Source: Ischnura elegans (lineage: Eukaryota > Arthropoda > Insecta > Odonata > Coenagrionidae). Taken from it: DNA of 64,000 bases. Positions 10,824 through 22,860 of this stretch are shown here, piece by piece. The first letter of the stretch is position 1. The number at the start of each line of letters is the position of its first letter. The stretch covers positions 62,001-126,000 of the forward strand of contig NW_025791721.1 of NCBI RefSeq assembly GCF_921293095.1, read 5' to 3'. The position numbers and the translations under genes were made by a program. The notes below the pieces were generated by a model. It made no database searches. It had not been told where the DNA came from and saw nothing but the letters and a program-made list of their open reading frames with translations.

Positions 10824-13374
10824 GGAATTGATTGTAAAACGTAAAATCAGAAACGTTTCCTCAGACTCGTGAAATTGGAGACCAGCAAAACGCCATTGTC
10901 ATATGATTGAATGAAGACTATTTTAAGTCCTCGACACTCATTTTCGCACACCGCATGTGTTATGATTTCCGGGAATATTGTAAACTGTGCTCTTTCAATG
11001 CGTTACTGATTGTTGCGAGGTAACCGTGGGGGCTCGAAAGTTAAATAGCTTTCGCCATGAGTGATAATTACTCGATTTCATTACATCAAACTTTTTTATC
11101 GCTGTTCTTTCCTGGGAAAGGGAATGATATATGTGATTGTTGACGTTCTAATTATCCTTAGCAACCGGGTGTTTGCTGGTTTCATTGCTGTTGTTTTCAA
11201 TTGTTTCAACAAGTACGAACGCTGAAGTTGTTGCACCGATTTGCGTGTGGGAAGTGTTCCCCTACATTTAGCTTGCATTGAAATATTCTGCTTGTTGCGA
11301 ATTAAGTGTCGATAGTAAGTATCGTACGTAGGCGTTTTGTTGTCTTTGATAGGCCGTCGAAATTGTGCTTCGTAGGACGTCGTGCGTTTGATGAGTAACT
11401 GTTACAATAAATCTGTAATGGAATTGATGTAATGAATAGTTCACGAAACAACTCCGCGATTAATATATTTCTCGAATGCATCTGCAAGCTTTGTCCGTTT
11501 AACCGATTGCAAGCGTGCCATTACAACGTAAATGAGACATAATGAAAGAAAGAAATTGCGTCCTTCATGTTCCGGGAGCACAATTTTATCCATCGCATGA
11601 CACGCAAGTTCGGACGACAGCATTTTGTTTTGCTTTTCTCCAGGCTCGACACCCCCGATACCGGCTGCCTAGTCAGTGTGCGTGTCGAGACTTGCAGGAA
11701 CTCAAATCGTATGGGAGTCGAAGTGGTCCGCTAGTTTTGAACGCGAAAATAAAATGCGATACGCCGAGCGACGCTCGGTGGTCGGCAGTTAATAGCATTG
11801 CCCGGATTTAATTTCCTTCAGTCAAAATTAACATTCACCAACGATGAGAAATGTGCAGGTTTACAATGATGTGTTCATAGATTGAATTTATAAGTGGTTT
11901 TACGTGCGAAACGGACGCAAGCTTTGCGTCTTCGGACGAAAAGGCTATGTGCCATTGCTGTCATTAATAGTAATTGTTCGAGACAGTCAAGATCCGAGGA
12001 CTCGACAGCGTATGCATTGGCATTGTTGACCTCGGTCGTAAACAATAGCCCGGGTGCGCTGTCCCTCGGGGGATCGAACGTTCAAACTTGTGTTTGCACG
12101 CGCCCGGCGAGGCAGGCACCGGACTGCGGAGTGGCCTCCCTCGCACCATCTAGCGGCAGCGCGTGTTACTTTTTGAGCACTCACGATGCAATACTTGTCC
12201 CGGGATGCGGATGACGAGATTAATTATTACATTGTTGCAAGTTTGTCAGTGACACCTGACATTACGTCGTTTGTATCTTCCACCTTTTGACGCTACACAC
12301 GTGTAAGAAAAGGAATGATGAATGATCAATAGCCGATCCGGTTAATGAAGGGAATCGCACGTAGCAGGGTTTTAATTATTACGCTATGAATTAATTTTCG
12401 TTTCCAGAAAATCTAAAAGGAGAATACTAATCGTTGAAAGCATTTCACAAATTGACCTTCGTCTTCTTTTTTTAAAGAATTTTTCTCGGCATTCTCTGGC
12501 AATGCATAGCTCGTGGTAGCTGAGTTAAAATATTTTTTTAAGTTTAATAGTTGCCAGTTTCCCGCAGTAGTTGGATGTGCTTTAGTGTCTCTCAATTCCG
12601 TTATTTCATGTACTCGATATTTCAAAATGTGTTTCTGAAAAATGTCTGTAGCAACGGTGTGCTTGTTACTGTAATGGCGATTTCTTTCAGCTCCCATCGC
12701 TTAGTGAATGTCGCCTGTTGTTGTGTCAACTGTTTCATGATCGAAATTATTTTGGGTATGCATTTAATTTTAAAAATGGATTCGCTGGAAATGGAGCATT
12801 ATGGAATGCAGACAGGAAATGCAGTTCTCTCAAGGAATAATTTCGAGAAGTATATTGTTCGGCGTTACATTACTTTATTTAAATTTTCCGGGCTTGACTG
12901 TTTTAAGCGCGGTTTCTCTACGAATGACATAACGAATGTATCAACCTAGGAACAGAAATATATTATCCAAGAGTGGTGAATAAAAAAGTTATATCGATCG
13001 TTCGTGGAACAATATAATTTTCGCTGTAATCACGGACGTTTCCTTCATGAGATGTCATTTACTATACTCACGGAATTTACTCGAGCGAAATGATTTTTTT
13101 CAGTATGTACGATGTAAGTAACTTACGTGTAGAATACGGAAGGAATGGTATGGGCCTAAGAAATGGCATGGACTGCACAAAGGCAGCGTTCTGCGCGATA
13201 AGGAAAAGTTAATTGGGAAAACTGAAGTGGCGTGTTTCAATCGTTTCACTTGAAGGAAGTGGGAGTACTGCCATTTCACGTGAAAGAAAATGCAATGCAC
13301 ATCCTTCAACGCATGCATGTGGTGAATAACTTGTAATTAGTTCTCATAAGGATAGGGGAAAAAAATAAAAAGTG
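10824..13374. other. Gene-free spacer with diverged duplicated blocks
   Basis: No gene is recognised. The region 11640-12300 resembles the CpG-rich patch plus CTCF-like module seen at 7130-7900 (third, most diverged copy). The region 12430-12860 is paralogous to 3070-3760, but lacks the 5S-bearing segment that lies between the two halves there. The longest ORF (132 codons at 12551) lies in this duplicated block, is not conserved as a protein and is not called. Confidence 0.6.
12143..12157 (-). promoter_or_regulatory. CTCF-like motif 4, unit 1
   Basis: This is the third exact copy of the minus-strand 15-mer GCCGCTAGATGGTGC, again at the start of a diverged copy of the duplicated module. Confidence 0.45.
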
Positions 13375-13494
13375 ATACCAACAGCACCCGGTGTTCCCAG
13401 GCGGTCACCCATCCAAGTACTATCCGGGCCCGACGTTGCTTAACTTCGGTGATCGGACGAGAACCGGTGTATTCAACGTGGTATGGCCGTTGGC
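13375..13494 (-). rRNA. 5S rRNA: 5S rRNA copy 2, unit 1
   Basis: The minus strand from 13494 gives a 120-nt 5S rRNA very close to the insect consensus. It starts GCCAACGGCCATACCACG, the middle contains GTCCGATCACCGAAG and GGATAGTACTTGGATGGG, and the 3' end GGTGCTGTTGGTATC pairs with the 5' end. It is followed on the minus strand by T5 and longer T-runs that fit a Pol III terminator. The gene looks intact and is the likely functional 5S of the unit. In unit 2 the same gene is split by a 3.2-kb insertion. Confidence 0.95.
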
Positions 13495-14398
13495 GAAGAT
13501 ATGTATGGCTTTTGAAGAATGTTATACTCATTCGGTGATTAGATTCGATAGTTCACTATCTGACTTTGTAACAATTTGGAGTTAAATGTCATACAGGAAT
13601 GAAATTGAGCATCAACGGCGCATAAAAAATTTCCATTTCAAAAGTATCAGTTTCGGAAATGGATCTGTAAGAGTTAGTTTTCATAAATGTTGCGGAAAGG
13701 AAGACAGCTGAAGCGCGGACCTCCCGTGACAAAGTAGAGGCTTTCGAAGATGGATTACAATGGGCTGCCAACGTGGAATATGGAGTGAACTGAAAATGAT
13801 GGAATAACGGACAAACGGTTTGACGTAAGAGAAACTGTCCCACCAGTTTTCTGAGTAACAAAGTGCCTTTCGTTGTCATAACAAGGAAATAACATTAACG
13901 ATCGTCTCGTGCGGCTGCAAGTAGACAAAATTTGTACGCACTGGAAGGATTGTCATGCAACGAGGAACTGTGGAGACGTTACGGAGGACTTTACATATAG
14001 CGACAGTAGAAATTCATGTACGCGATAGAGGGAAAGGAGAAACATCTGCCATGAAGATAAGGAAAGAGAAAATAATGTTGCATAAATTATTAATTTGTGG
14101 GAACATTGTATCTGTTACGCTCGTGGAAAAACGATTTTTGAACTTGAACATTTGAGAGAGCCCGGAGACACCGTCACACTTCGCTTTCACAATGCGACGG
14201 CAACAATCACAGACTGTTGGAATGAAATAACTGATGAATGATCAACAATCTGTTGCTATGGCAACCAAGGATTAATCATAAAAATTAGGACCTTCTGAGC
14301 ACTGAAAATGAGATATGGACTACCGTTGTGAATTTTAAAGTGGAACTTCGTTTTTGTCGTTGAAGTAAGCAATGGAAACATCACACTGAATGATGTAG
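13495..14398. other. Gene-free spacer between 5S copy 2 and H2B
   Basis: No gene is recognised. This stretch is the downstream flank of H2B and the upstream flank of 5S copy 2. Confidence 0.6.
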
Positions 14399-14414
14399 GG
14401 CCCTAAAAAGGGCC
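14399..14414 (-). terminator. H2B mRNA 3' stem-loop, unit 1
   Basis: The minus strand reads GGCCCTTTTTAGGGCC, a perfect 6-bp stem with a UUUU loop, about 20 nt past the H2B stop. This is the processing signal of replication-dependent histone mRNAs, bound by SLBP. Confidence 0.96.
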
Positions 14415-14435
14415 GTTGGGGCGCTACCAAGTAAT

Positions 14436-14807
14436 TTACTTGGAGCTGGTGTACTTGGTCACAGCCTTGGTGCCCTCAGACACGGCGTGCTTGGCCAGTT
14501 CACCGGGGAGCAGGAGCCTGACGGCGGTCTGCACCTCCCTGGAGGTGATGGTGGAGCGCTTGTTGTAGTGAGCGAGACGGGAAGCCTCGGCGGCGATCCT
14601 CTCGAAGATGTCGTTGACGAAGGAGTTCATGATGTTCATGGCCTTGGAGGAGATACCGGTGTCAGGGTGGACCTGCTTCAACACCTTGTAGATGTAGATT
14701 GCGTAGCTCTCCTTCCTCCTGCGCTTCTTCTTCTTGTCTCCCTTGGAGATGTTCTTCTGGGCCTTGCCGGCCTTCTTGGCAGCCTTTCCGCTAGTCTTGG
14801 GTGGCAT
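14436..14807 (-). CDS. H2B: Histone H2B, unit 1
   Basis: The 123-aa protein is a canonical arthropod H2B, a core nucleosome subunit that pairs with H2A. The basic N-terminal tail ([18 protein letters not shown]) leads into the histone fold with [20 protein letters not shown], and the protein ends in the αC helix AVTKYTSSK. There is no intron. The ATG at 14807 is the only fitting start and matches the family's length. The gene diverges from H2A across a 207-bp shared promoter and is followed by a histone stem-loop, so expression should be S-phase linked with a non-polyadenylated mRNA. TATAAA on the minus strand at 14850-14855 lies about 45 bp upstream of the ATG. Confidence 0.98.
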   Translation of the reverse strand: MPPKTSGKAAKKAGKAQKNISKGDKKKKRRRKESYAIYIYKVLKQVHPDTGISSKAMNIMNSFVNDIFERIAAEASRLAHYNKRSTITSREVQTAVRLLLPGELAKHAVSEGTKAVTKYTSSK

Positions 14808-15389
<582 letters not shown>

Positions 15390-15420
15390 GCGATCTCTTT
15401 CTTGGAAGAGAATAAAAAAT

Positions 15421-15436
15421 GGTCCTTTTTAGGACC
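15421..15436 (+). terminator. H2A mRNA 3' stem-loop, unit 1
   Basis: The sequence is GGTCCTTTTTAGGACC, a perfect 6-bp stem with a UUUU loop. The downstream sequence begins GCAAACCATCAAGGTC and probably holds the histone downstream element, although I cannot prove U7 pairing. Confidence 0.96.
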
Positions 15437-16335
15437 GCAAACCATCAAGGTCTGTCAGTCTTACGACTATGTCAAAAATTTGTATACTTCCCAAAATACG
15501 CACGAAAAATAGTCTAGAAATTACTTTCCATTTGTCATGTAGGTGAATCGAGTTGTCAAGTAGTAATGCTTGTAGATAATTATAATACATTTAATAATAT
15601 TGACGGGTGAAGTGTAATGAAGGGAAGAAATTGTTGATCTAGTATAGCTTCGCTGTGAAAAAGTAAAACAGTGGAAATGATATGCAATGCAACGAAAACG
15701 TAGCGCTACTATGTAGAAATTTGAAAACATTGTGGCAGCTGTCCGTTTCTTAATTAATGATGCATAACAATGTGTCAAGGAACACATTTGAATGGATATC
15801 CAAAGTAGCAAAAAAGTCGCGATACTATGTAGCAAATTTAAAATATGTTGGCAGCAGTGCGTTTCTAAGTAACTGATAGGCGATGTCTAACAATATGTCA
15901 CAATCACCGCATTCGGCCGAAGAATTGTTACAAAAGCGATGAAGGCATTTGGTCGTTGCTAAGTAACGCAACACACTATCAATAGACGACAATGGCAACG
16001 GCTTTTGCCGCTTGAAACTGCAACAATTAGTACTGGAAATGGAACACTGAGCGACCATTATTGTTGAAGTCGCTTAACTTGGATGGATAAAAAAAACACA
16101 TTGATCGTCCCTCAGCAGTTTACTAAATGAACTTTCAGTATGGATGAACGTATTAGGTTTAATAGCATAATAACTTACTTAATTTTGTGATTAGTGACAA
16201 AATAAGTTGTATTCCATTGATGTTCTTTTATTTACACTCCATCATTACCTGATATTTCATTTGTTATCGTTGACATCACATTTCTGTGATTGCGACGTGT
16301 TTAAGCAATGGCAAATAATATCCTGCATGTTCTAT
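15437..16335. other. Gene-free spacer between H2A and H4
   Basis: No gene is recognised. This AT-rich spacer lies between two genes whose 3' ends converge (H2A + and H4 -). It contains a short repeated phrase (TACTATGTAG near 15708 and 15823). Confidence 0.6.
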
Positions 16336-16351
16336 GGTCCTGAAAAGGACC
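16336..16351 (-). terminator. H4 mRNA 3' stem-loop, unit 1
   Basis: The minus strand reads GGTCCTTTTCAGGACC, a perfect 6-bp stem with a UUUC loop. It is the closest of the five to the metazoan consensus. Confidence 0.96.
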
Positions 16352-16407
16352 TTTGTTATTCGATGATGCAGCTGCCAGATGTAATGGGCTGCTGCCACGA
16401 TGGAAAT

Positions 16408-16893
<486 letters not shown>

Positions 16894-17218
16894 TCAGCAT
16901 TACTGGGTATTTGTCACTGGTACGGGAGTGGTGTCGGCCCGGCATTCGCCCTAAGGAGGTGGGAAACCCGTAAAACCACCGTCAGACCACCACGGTTCAC
17001 AATAAAATATATAATAATAAATTCAACAAGATTGTCACCCACGATCCAAGTAGATTACGTTGGTGACATAACAATACATATACTCTGAATAAATAAAATA
17101 AATAAGTGGACAACACACAATAAATAAATAAATTAACATATATATCACTGGATTGGGTCTGATACCCTTCACTGGAGATCACTGGCACTTAAACTGGAGT
17201 CTGTGCTGTCTTTTAGTT

Positions 17219-19594
17219 CTATTCTCTATCTGCCGCCCTTAAGGGACGCACTTGGGGACACATGGGGGGGTCACTGGTATCTTCGGTGATTGTTGGCGTC
17301 CTCTTCCTTTTCCTTGTCTTCTTCTTCCGCACGAGTGGGAGTCCAGGGGTGATGGTCAGAGTCTCTGGAGCTGGTATGGCCGGTCGATTCGTCGGGGTGT
17401 GCGGTATTACGACGTCGCGGTGGTAGAGGTGCATGTGGTCGTTGATGAACCTGGGGGCAGAGTAGAGCTTCTTCCTTTTCCTTTTGATGATGACCCCCTT
17501 AGATGTAAGCATGATGTCCTCGAAGAGCCTTGGGTTGTGTACGGAGATCCGCTGGGCCGCGTTGGTCCTTAGTCTGCATAGTCTGTGGAGGAGAGGTTCA
17601 GTATTAGTGGATTCGTATACCCTTCGAGCCTTCGTTCGAGGGTGCAACAGGAAAATCTGACGTAAAACTCGTCTTTCAAGTGTGGCGTATTTTCTTAGGG
17701 CATTACTAGTCGGGAGGACAGCCAGTGCGGCGTACTCCATGACAGGTCTAATGAAAGCCTTGTATAGGAGCAGGCCGCACTGTTCTGAGACCCCGCGCCC
17801 TCTGGCTCTTACTGCGCGGATTAGGTTACTTCGTCTGTTGCACCTCGACCATACGTTGTGGACATGCTTCCTGAAATTAAGGTTTTGGTCGATTAGGGTC
17901 CCCAGATACGTTGCGGTGTCGGCCCGATGAATTTCTTGTCCCCAGAGGGTGACACTGTGGTTGTCAAAGTGCCTCTTCGTCGCGGGTTTGATGACTATCA
18001 GTTGCGTCTTCTTCGGGTTGGGCCGGATTCTCCAGTCCTTGAACCACCTCTCTAGCCGGAAGAGCATGGTTTGGACTTTCTTCACTGCCTTGTCGGCCTG
18101 CGGGGATATACTCCATAGGGCAGTGTCGTCAGCATATTGGATAACTTCCACTCTTGCGGTCCTGCGATGGCAGTTGTGAGTGGGAATGTCGTGGCAGTAC
18201 AGCGAGAAGAGTAGGGGGGATAGCACAGTGCCCTGAGGGACACCTGCTCGTAGTGGGAATGCGGAAGAGAGCTGCGATGCGACTCGTACCTTCGCATTTC
18301 TGTTTCTCAGGAAACAGTTAATGAGCCTCAGGATGTCCGGCTCCATCCCTGGCAGCTTCTCTAGCTTGTACATGAGTCCGTCGTGCCACACGCTGTCGAA
18401 TGCCCTCTCTATGTCTAGGAATAGTGCGGCCGTGTATTGGTTCCTGTTGCTGGCTTCTGCGGCGGTGCTGGTCAGGAGTGTCAGCGGGTCTGTGGTGCAT
18501 CTGTGAGGACGGAACCCATACTGGAGCTGTGGTAGTCCTCCATTACTCTCCAGGAGATCCGTCAGTCTCCGGACTACGATCCTCTCGAACCATTTTCCCA
18601 CGGTGCTGGTCAGACTGATGGGCCGGTAGTTTTCTGCCTTGGCTTTGTCCTTTCCGGGCTTGGGGATCATCACCATCGTCATTTTCTTCCAAGCCCGGGG
18701 GTAGTATCCGAGGGCGAGGGAGGCGTTGAAGATTTTGTTCAGGAGTGGAAGGCACGCTGGGGCTTTCTGTAGGTGGAGTGTCCGGATGCCATCGTCGCCC
18801 GGTGCTTTGTTCTTCCTGGGCCTAGTGTCTTCCATTTCCTCTTCTGATATGTGCTTGAGTAGTCCTGTGTCCGGCTGGACTGCATCCATCGTCTGCTTGG
18901 GTTGCAGGTAGCCCCTTTTCCTTACTGCGTGCCTGGTGCAGATCGCAAACTTCTTTTCACTGAAGAGGGGGTCGCGCATCGGTGAGTATACATCCTTAAG
19001 TACTCGCCGGAATTCCTCTGCTTTTCCTGCCGCGTCTGCTATTGGTTTGTCATCGGGACCTTTTAGGGAGACAGGCGTGTTCGTCATCTGGCCTGTGAGT
19101 ATTTTAAATTTCCGCCAAAATGCCCCTCCGTCCCGGTAGTCCAGTTTCTTGCAGGCGGCGGCCCATGCCTTCTCTTTCGTCTGGATGACGTTCTGCCTGA
19201 TGATGGCGTTTTGCCGGTTCCACTCCTGTTTCATAGCTGGGTCTTTGGTTTTAATCCATTCCCTGTAGAGCGCCCGTTTTTCTTTTATCCTGCGGACGAT
19301 ATGCGGAGCCAGGGGAGGGCATGCGGTGTCGATCTTCCTCATTGGTATGGCTGCGACTGCTTCGTGGAAGGCTGCTTCCATTGTTGCTATTGCCTCGTCC
19401 ACTTCTGCAACTGTGTGGATTTCTTCTGCAGGTGTAGTTTTTTGTCGTACCGTCCCGTTGAAGGCTTGCCAGTCCACTTTCTTCCAGTCCGGGGTTTCAA
19501 AGACGTAGTTCCCACGATGCTTGACCCACCTGAAAGGGAAAGAAAAAGGGAGGTGATCAGATGTCAGGCAGTCGTCGACGGTGACGTCTCCCAC
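17219..19594 (-). CDS. LINE ORF2 fragment: endonuclease C-terminus plus reverse transcriptase
   Basis: The fragment is about 791 aa from the first possible start codon (GTG), and the frame stays open upstream to about 19765, so the true N-terminus is lost. Residues 12-18 (TSDHLPF) are the last catalytic motif of an APE-type endonuclease. The reverse transcriptase then shows ENYRPISLTSTVGKWFER, QYGFRPHRCTTDPL, FLDIERAFDSVWHDGL, AGVPQGTVLSPLLFSLY and the catalytic YADD at about residues 487-490. The C-terminal region has FIRPVMEYAALAVL. The RT frame is intact, so the copy is recent, but without ORF1 and a full endonuclease it cannot be autonomous. Confidence 0.9.
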   Translation of the reverse strand: MGDVTVDDCLTSDHLPFSFPFRWVKHRGNYVFETPDWKKVDWQAFNGTVRQKTTPAEEIHTVAEVDEAIATMEAAFHEAVAAIPMRKIDTACPPLAPHIVRRIKEKRALYREWIKTKDPAMKQEWNRQNAIIRQNVIQTKEKAWAAACKKLDYRDGGAFWRKFKILTGQMTNTPVSLKGPDDKPIADAAGKAEEFRRVLKDVYSPMRDPLFSEKKFAICTRHAVRKRGYLQPKQTMDAVQPDTGLLKHISEEEMEDTRPRKNKAPGDDGIRTLHLQKAPACLPLLNKIFNASLALGYYPRAWKKMTMVMIPKPGKDKAKAENYRPISLTSTVGKWFERIVVRRLTDLLESNGGLPQLQYGFRPHRCTTDPLTLLTSTAAEASNRNQYTAALFLDIERAFDSVWHDGLMYKLEKLPGMEPDILRLINCFLRNRNAKVRVASQLSSAFPLRAGVPQGTVLSPLLFSLYCHDIPTHNCHRRTARVEVIQYADDTALWSISPQADKAVKKVQTMLFRLERWFKDWRIRPNPKKTQLIVIKPATKRHFDNHSVTLWGQEIHRADTATYLGTLIDQNLNFRKHVHNVWSRCNRRSNLIRAVRARGRGVSEQCGLLLYKAFIRPVMEYAALAVLPTSNALRKYATLERRVLRQIFLLHPRTKARRVYESTNTEPLLHRLCRLRTNAAQRISVHNPRLFEDIMLTSKGVIIKRKRKKLYSAPRFINDHMHLYHRDVVIPHTPTNRPAIPAPETLTITPGLPLVRKKKTRKRKRTPTITEDTSDPPMCPQVRPLRAADRE

Positions 19595-20507
<913 letters not shown>

Positions 20508-20547
20508 ATCGTCGTCGCTGTCGACTTCTTGTCGGCACAAAAACAAA

Positions 20548-20563
20548 AGTCCTTTTCAGGACT
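20548..20563 (+). terminator. H3 mRNA 3' stem-loop, unit 1
   Basis: The sequence is AGTCCTTTTCAGGACT. The stem of six pairs is closed by A-U rather than G-C, with a UUUC loop. It is the weakest stem of the five histone genes here. Confidence 0.93.
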
Positions 20564-21349
20564 AGACGTCATACAGACGATTGTTTCCCATTGCTTACAT
20601 CGACGAGAATGAAATAATATTTCATAAAGAAAATCTGAAAGAGAATGAAAAAATAATAAAGTTGTAATTAATGATAATTATAATTAACTAATGAAAAATA
20701 GTTGAAATGAATACTGGAAGATATGAATAAAACTTATGAAAAGATGTTTTTTTGCAGATGGAGTGCTTGGCATCCTGGTAGTTTCCTGACGGAAAATGCT
20801 ATCTTTACAGAATGGCAATTTAAATTTCATAAGTAACGGAAATTACGAAGATCTATCAGAATAACAAAGTCAGGAGTACACTCAATCCTTTATCGAGTTA
20901 CGACAATGTAGGCATCTCTCGAACTCAAAAAACGTCGTTAGGAGATGTTGCCATGCGCGACGATTGTTTTCAGCCAGCAGTATTGTCACGGAAAATACTA
21001 ATGCAACAATGACATTCGCCAAGATTTCATTGTTTTCAACAATCGACCGTCTTGGTTGCAAATATGTGATACGCAAATACTTCATTCTTTTGAGCAATCA
21101 GGCTTTCTGCTGCAGCAGACGTCTCTTTCGAAACTTAGTTTCATAGGTAAATTTTTACTGCCAAAAAATTATCTGACAACCTTCAATGGAAGGTGCATTA
21201 ATTTGACGTAAAATTAGCGGATTTGTAGAAGGAATATTGTCCATCTACTCATTTCCTTCAATGGGTAAGGTTTGAAACTTTACTGGGTAAGGTGAAGGAG
21301 TTTGGAATTTTGTTTTAAGCATGGAAAATAGTCATCTGTATGACTTGAT
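20564..21349. other. Gene-free spacer between H3 and H1
   Basis: No gene is recognised. The two neighbouring genes converge here (H3 + and H1 -). Confidence 0.6.
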
Positions 21350-21365
21350 GGCCCTTAAGAGGGCC
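21350..21365 (-). terminator. H1 mRNA 3' stem-loop, unit 1
   Basis: The minus strand reads GGCCCTCTTAAGGGCC, a perfect 6-bp stem with an unusual CUUA loop. It shares its first nine bases with the stem-loop-like 16-mers inside the Jockey ORF1 genes. Confidence 0.93.
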
Positions 21366-21418
21366 TAAATTGAACTTCGCGTACATCGAAGTTCGGTGAA
21401 CCTGCGAGGTTCGGTCGC

Positions 21419-22141
21419 TCACTTCTTCTTGGGGGCGGCGGCGGCCTTCTTTGCTGCCGCGGGCTTGGGCTTGGTGGGCGTCTTCTTGGGCTTGGGCGCC
21501 TTGGGCTTGGTGGGCGCCTTCTTCGCCTTCGATGGGGACTTTGCTGCCTTCGCCGCTGGCTTGGCTGCTGCGGGCTTCTTCTTGGGCTTGTCTGCTTTCT
21601 TTGCCTTCTTCGCGGGAGGCGCGGACTTGGAGCGCTCCTTGGGCGCGGACCGCTTGGTGGCAGCCTTCTCCTTCTTCGCGGGCTTGGGCTTCTTGGCCGC
21701 GGCGGTCTTCTTGGCTGCGGTCTTCTTCGCCTTGGCTGCAGCGGGTGCAGCCTTGTCCTTCAGCGTGGTGGAGCTCAGCTTGAAGGACCCCGACGCTCCC
21801 TTGCCCTTGGTCTGTACGAGTGTGCCGGAGGTGACGGCGGACTTGAGGTACTTCTTGATGAAGGGGGAGAGCTTCTCGGCGTCGACCTTGTAGGAGGCGG
21901 CGATGTACTTCTTGATGGCCTGGAGGGAGGAGCCGCCGCGTTCCTTGAGGCTCTTGACGGCGTTGTTGACCATCTCGGAGGTCGGTGGATGCGAGGGCTT
22001 TGCACGGGCCTTCTTGGAGGCGGCGCCCTTGCTGGCCTTCTTGGATGCTGCGGATGCGGCGGGCAGGGGCTTGACGGCTGCGGTGCCGGACGGCTGGGCC
22101 GCCGGGGGCGCTGCTGCGGCTGCTGCGGTAGCGTCTGCCAT
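21419..22141 (-). CDS. H1: Linker histone H1, unit 1
   Basis: The 240-aa protein is an arthropod linker histone. An Ala/Pro/Ser-rich N-terminal part ([15 protein letters not shown]) leads to a winged-helix globular domain at about residues 48-122 ([30 protein letters not shown] ... GASGSFKLS). A long Lys/Ala/Pro-rich tail with PKKK-type motifs follows. The reading frame is open 22 codons further upstream to another ATG at 22207, but the family start MADxxA and the local context favour 22141. Unit 2 encodes the same protein with one synonymous Arg codon change. Confidence 0.96.
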   Translation of the reverse strand: MADATAAAAAAPPAAQPSGTAAVKPLPAASAASKKASKGAASKKARAKPSHPPTSEMVNNAVKSLKERGGSSLQAIKKYIAASYKVDAEKLSPFIKKYLKSAVTSGTLVQTKGKGASGSFKLSSTTLKDKAAPAAAKAKKTAAKKTAAAKKPKPAKKEKAATKRSAPKERSKSAPPAKKAKKADKPKKKPAAAKPAAKAAKSPSKAKKAPTKPKAPKPKKTPTKPKPAAAKKAAAAPKKK

Positions 22142-22860
22142 GGTCTCGGACGAGAGGTATGAAAATTTCAAAATTTCGCGTTTCCCACCTTCGAGATATC
22201 GTACCATTTCGGAGCGCGTTCGCCGCTGTCGAACTTGTCGTCGGCGTTCTCCTTCGAATCTTTGTACTCGACTTCGTCTCGCACTTTATCGTTTCGGACG
22301 GCGCCGGCGGCTCCGACGTCGGCGTCCGATCTCGACGCGCGAGGCGACAGTCCCGGCCGCGCGCGGGCGGCCCGCCGTCGGCGACCGGAACGTCGCGGGC
22401 GCCGCGGCGCCCGAGCGAAATACGGCATGTCACCGGCGCGCCTTCCGACCCGATAATTAAAGTGTCGCCGTGGCGTCGCGGGTTCGCGTGGTCGATCGGC
22501 GACCTGCCTCGCCGTTTCTCTGAACCTTCCTGCGTGTGCCGGCACGCCGGCGCCGGTCTGGACGGCGCCCCGCGGACGGAGAACGATGGTCGGAAGATGT
22601 GCCTGTCGGACGGATCGGCGTCGTGTCGCGACGACTCGATCCGCGGTTGTGCATTCGTCTGTTGCACTTTTCGATCCGAGTTTGCGGCGATTTCGATCGA
22701 CGATCGAGACGCCACTTCGGCGTCGCCGAAACGCGACTGTTTCCCTCGATCTCGCCTTTTCGCGACGCCGAAATCACTCTTTCCGCGTGCGACTGCGATC
22801 GTTCGCGCTGCCGCGAACCCGCGATCCCCGGGAGAAGCGGACGAATGTCCATAATTTTTG
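22142..22860. promoter_or_regulatory. CpG-rich region upstream of H1, unit 1
   Basis: About 700 bp directly upstream of H1 are extremely CpG-rich and full of CGCCG/GTCGGCG words, unlike the AT-rich rest of the unit. I see no clear TATA box in the 100 bp before the H1 start. The stretch is open in several frames, which is expected from its low frequency of TA-rich stops. It most likely represents an H1 promoter or CpG island. A protein cannot be supported. Confidence 0.6.

Noticed and set aside
12551-12949. A 132-codon ORF in spacer
   Set aside because: It lies in a diverged duplicated block, and the paralogous block at 3490-3768 has a different, shorter frame. No conserved protein is visible.
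21315-22715. A 466-codon ORF on the minus strand across H1 (and its unit 2 copy)
   Set aside because: It is an off-frame reading of the H1 gene plus the CpG-rich upstream region. Its Arg/Gln/Gly-rich composition is a frame shadow of Lys/Ala codons.
22159-22854. Long ORFs in the CpG-rich region upstream of H1
   Set aside because: They are open in several frames on both strands, as expected from high GC. No family motif is seen.
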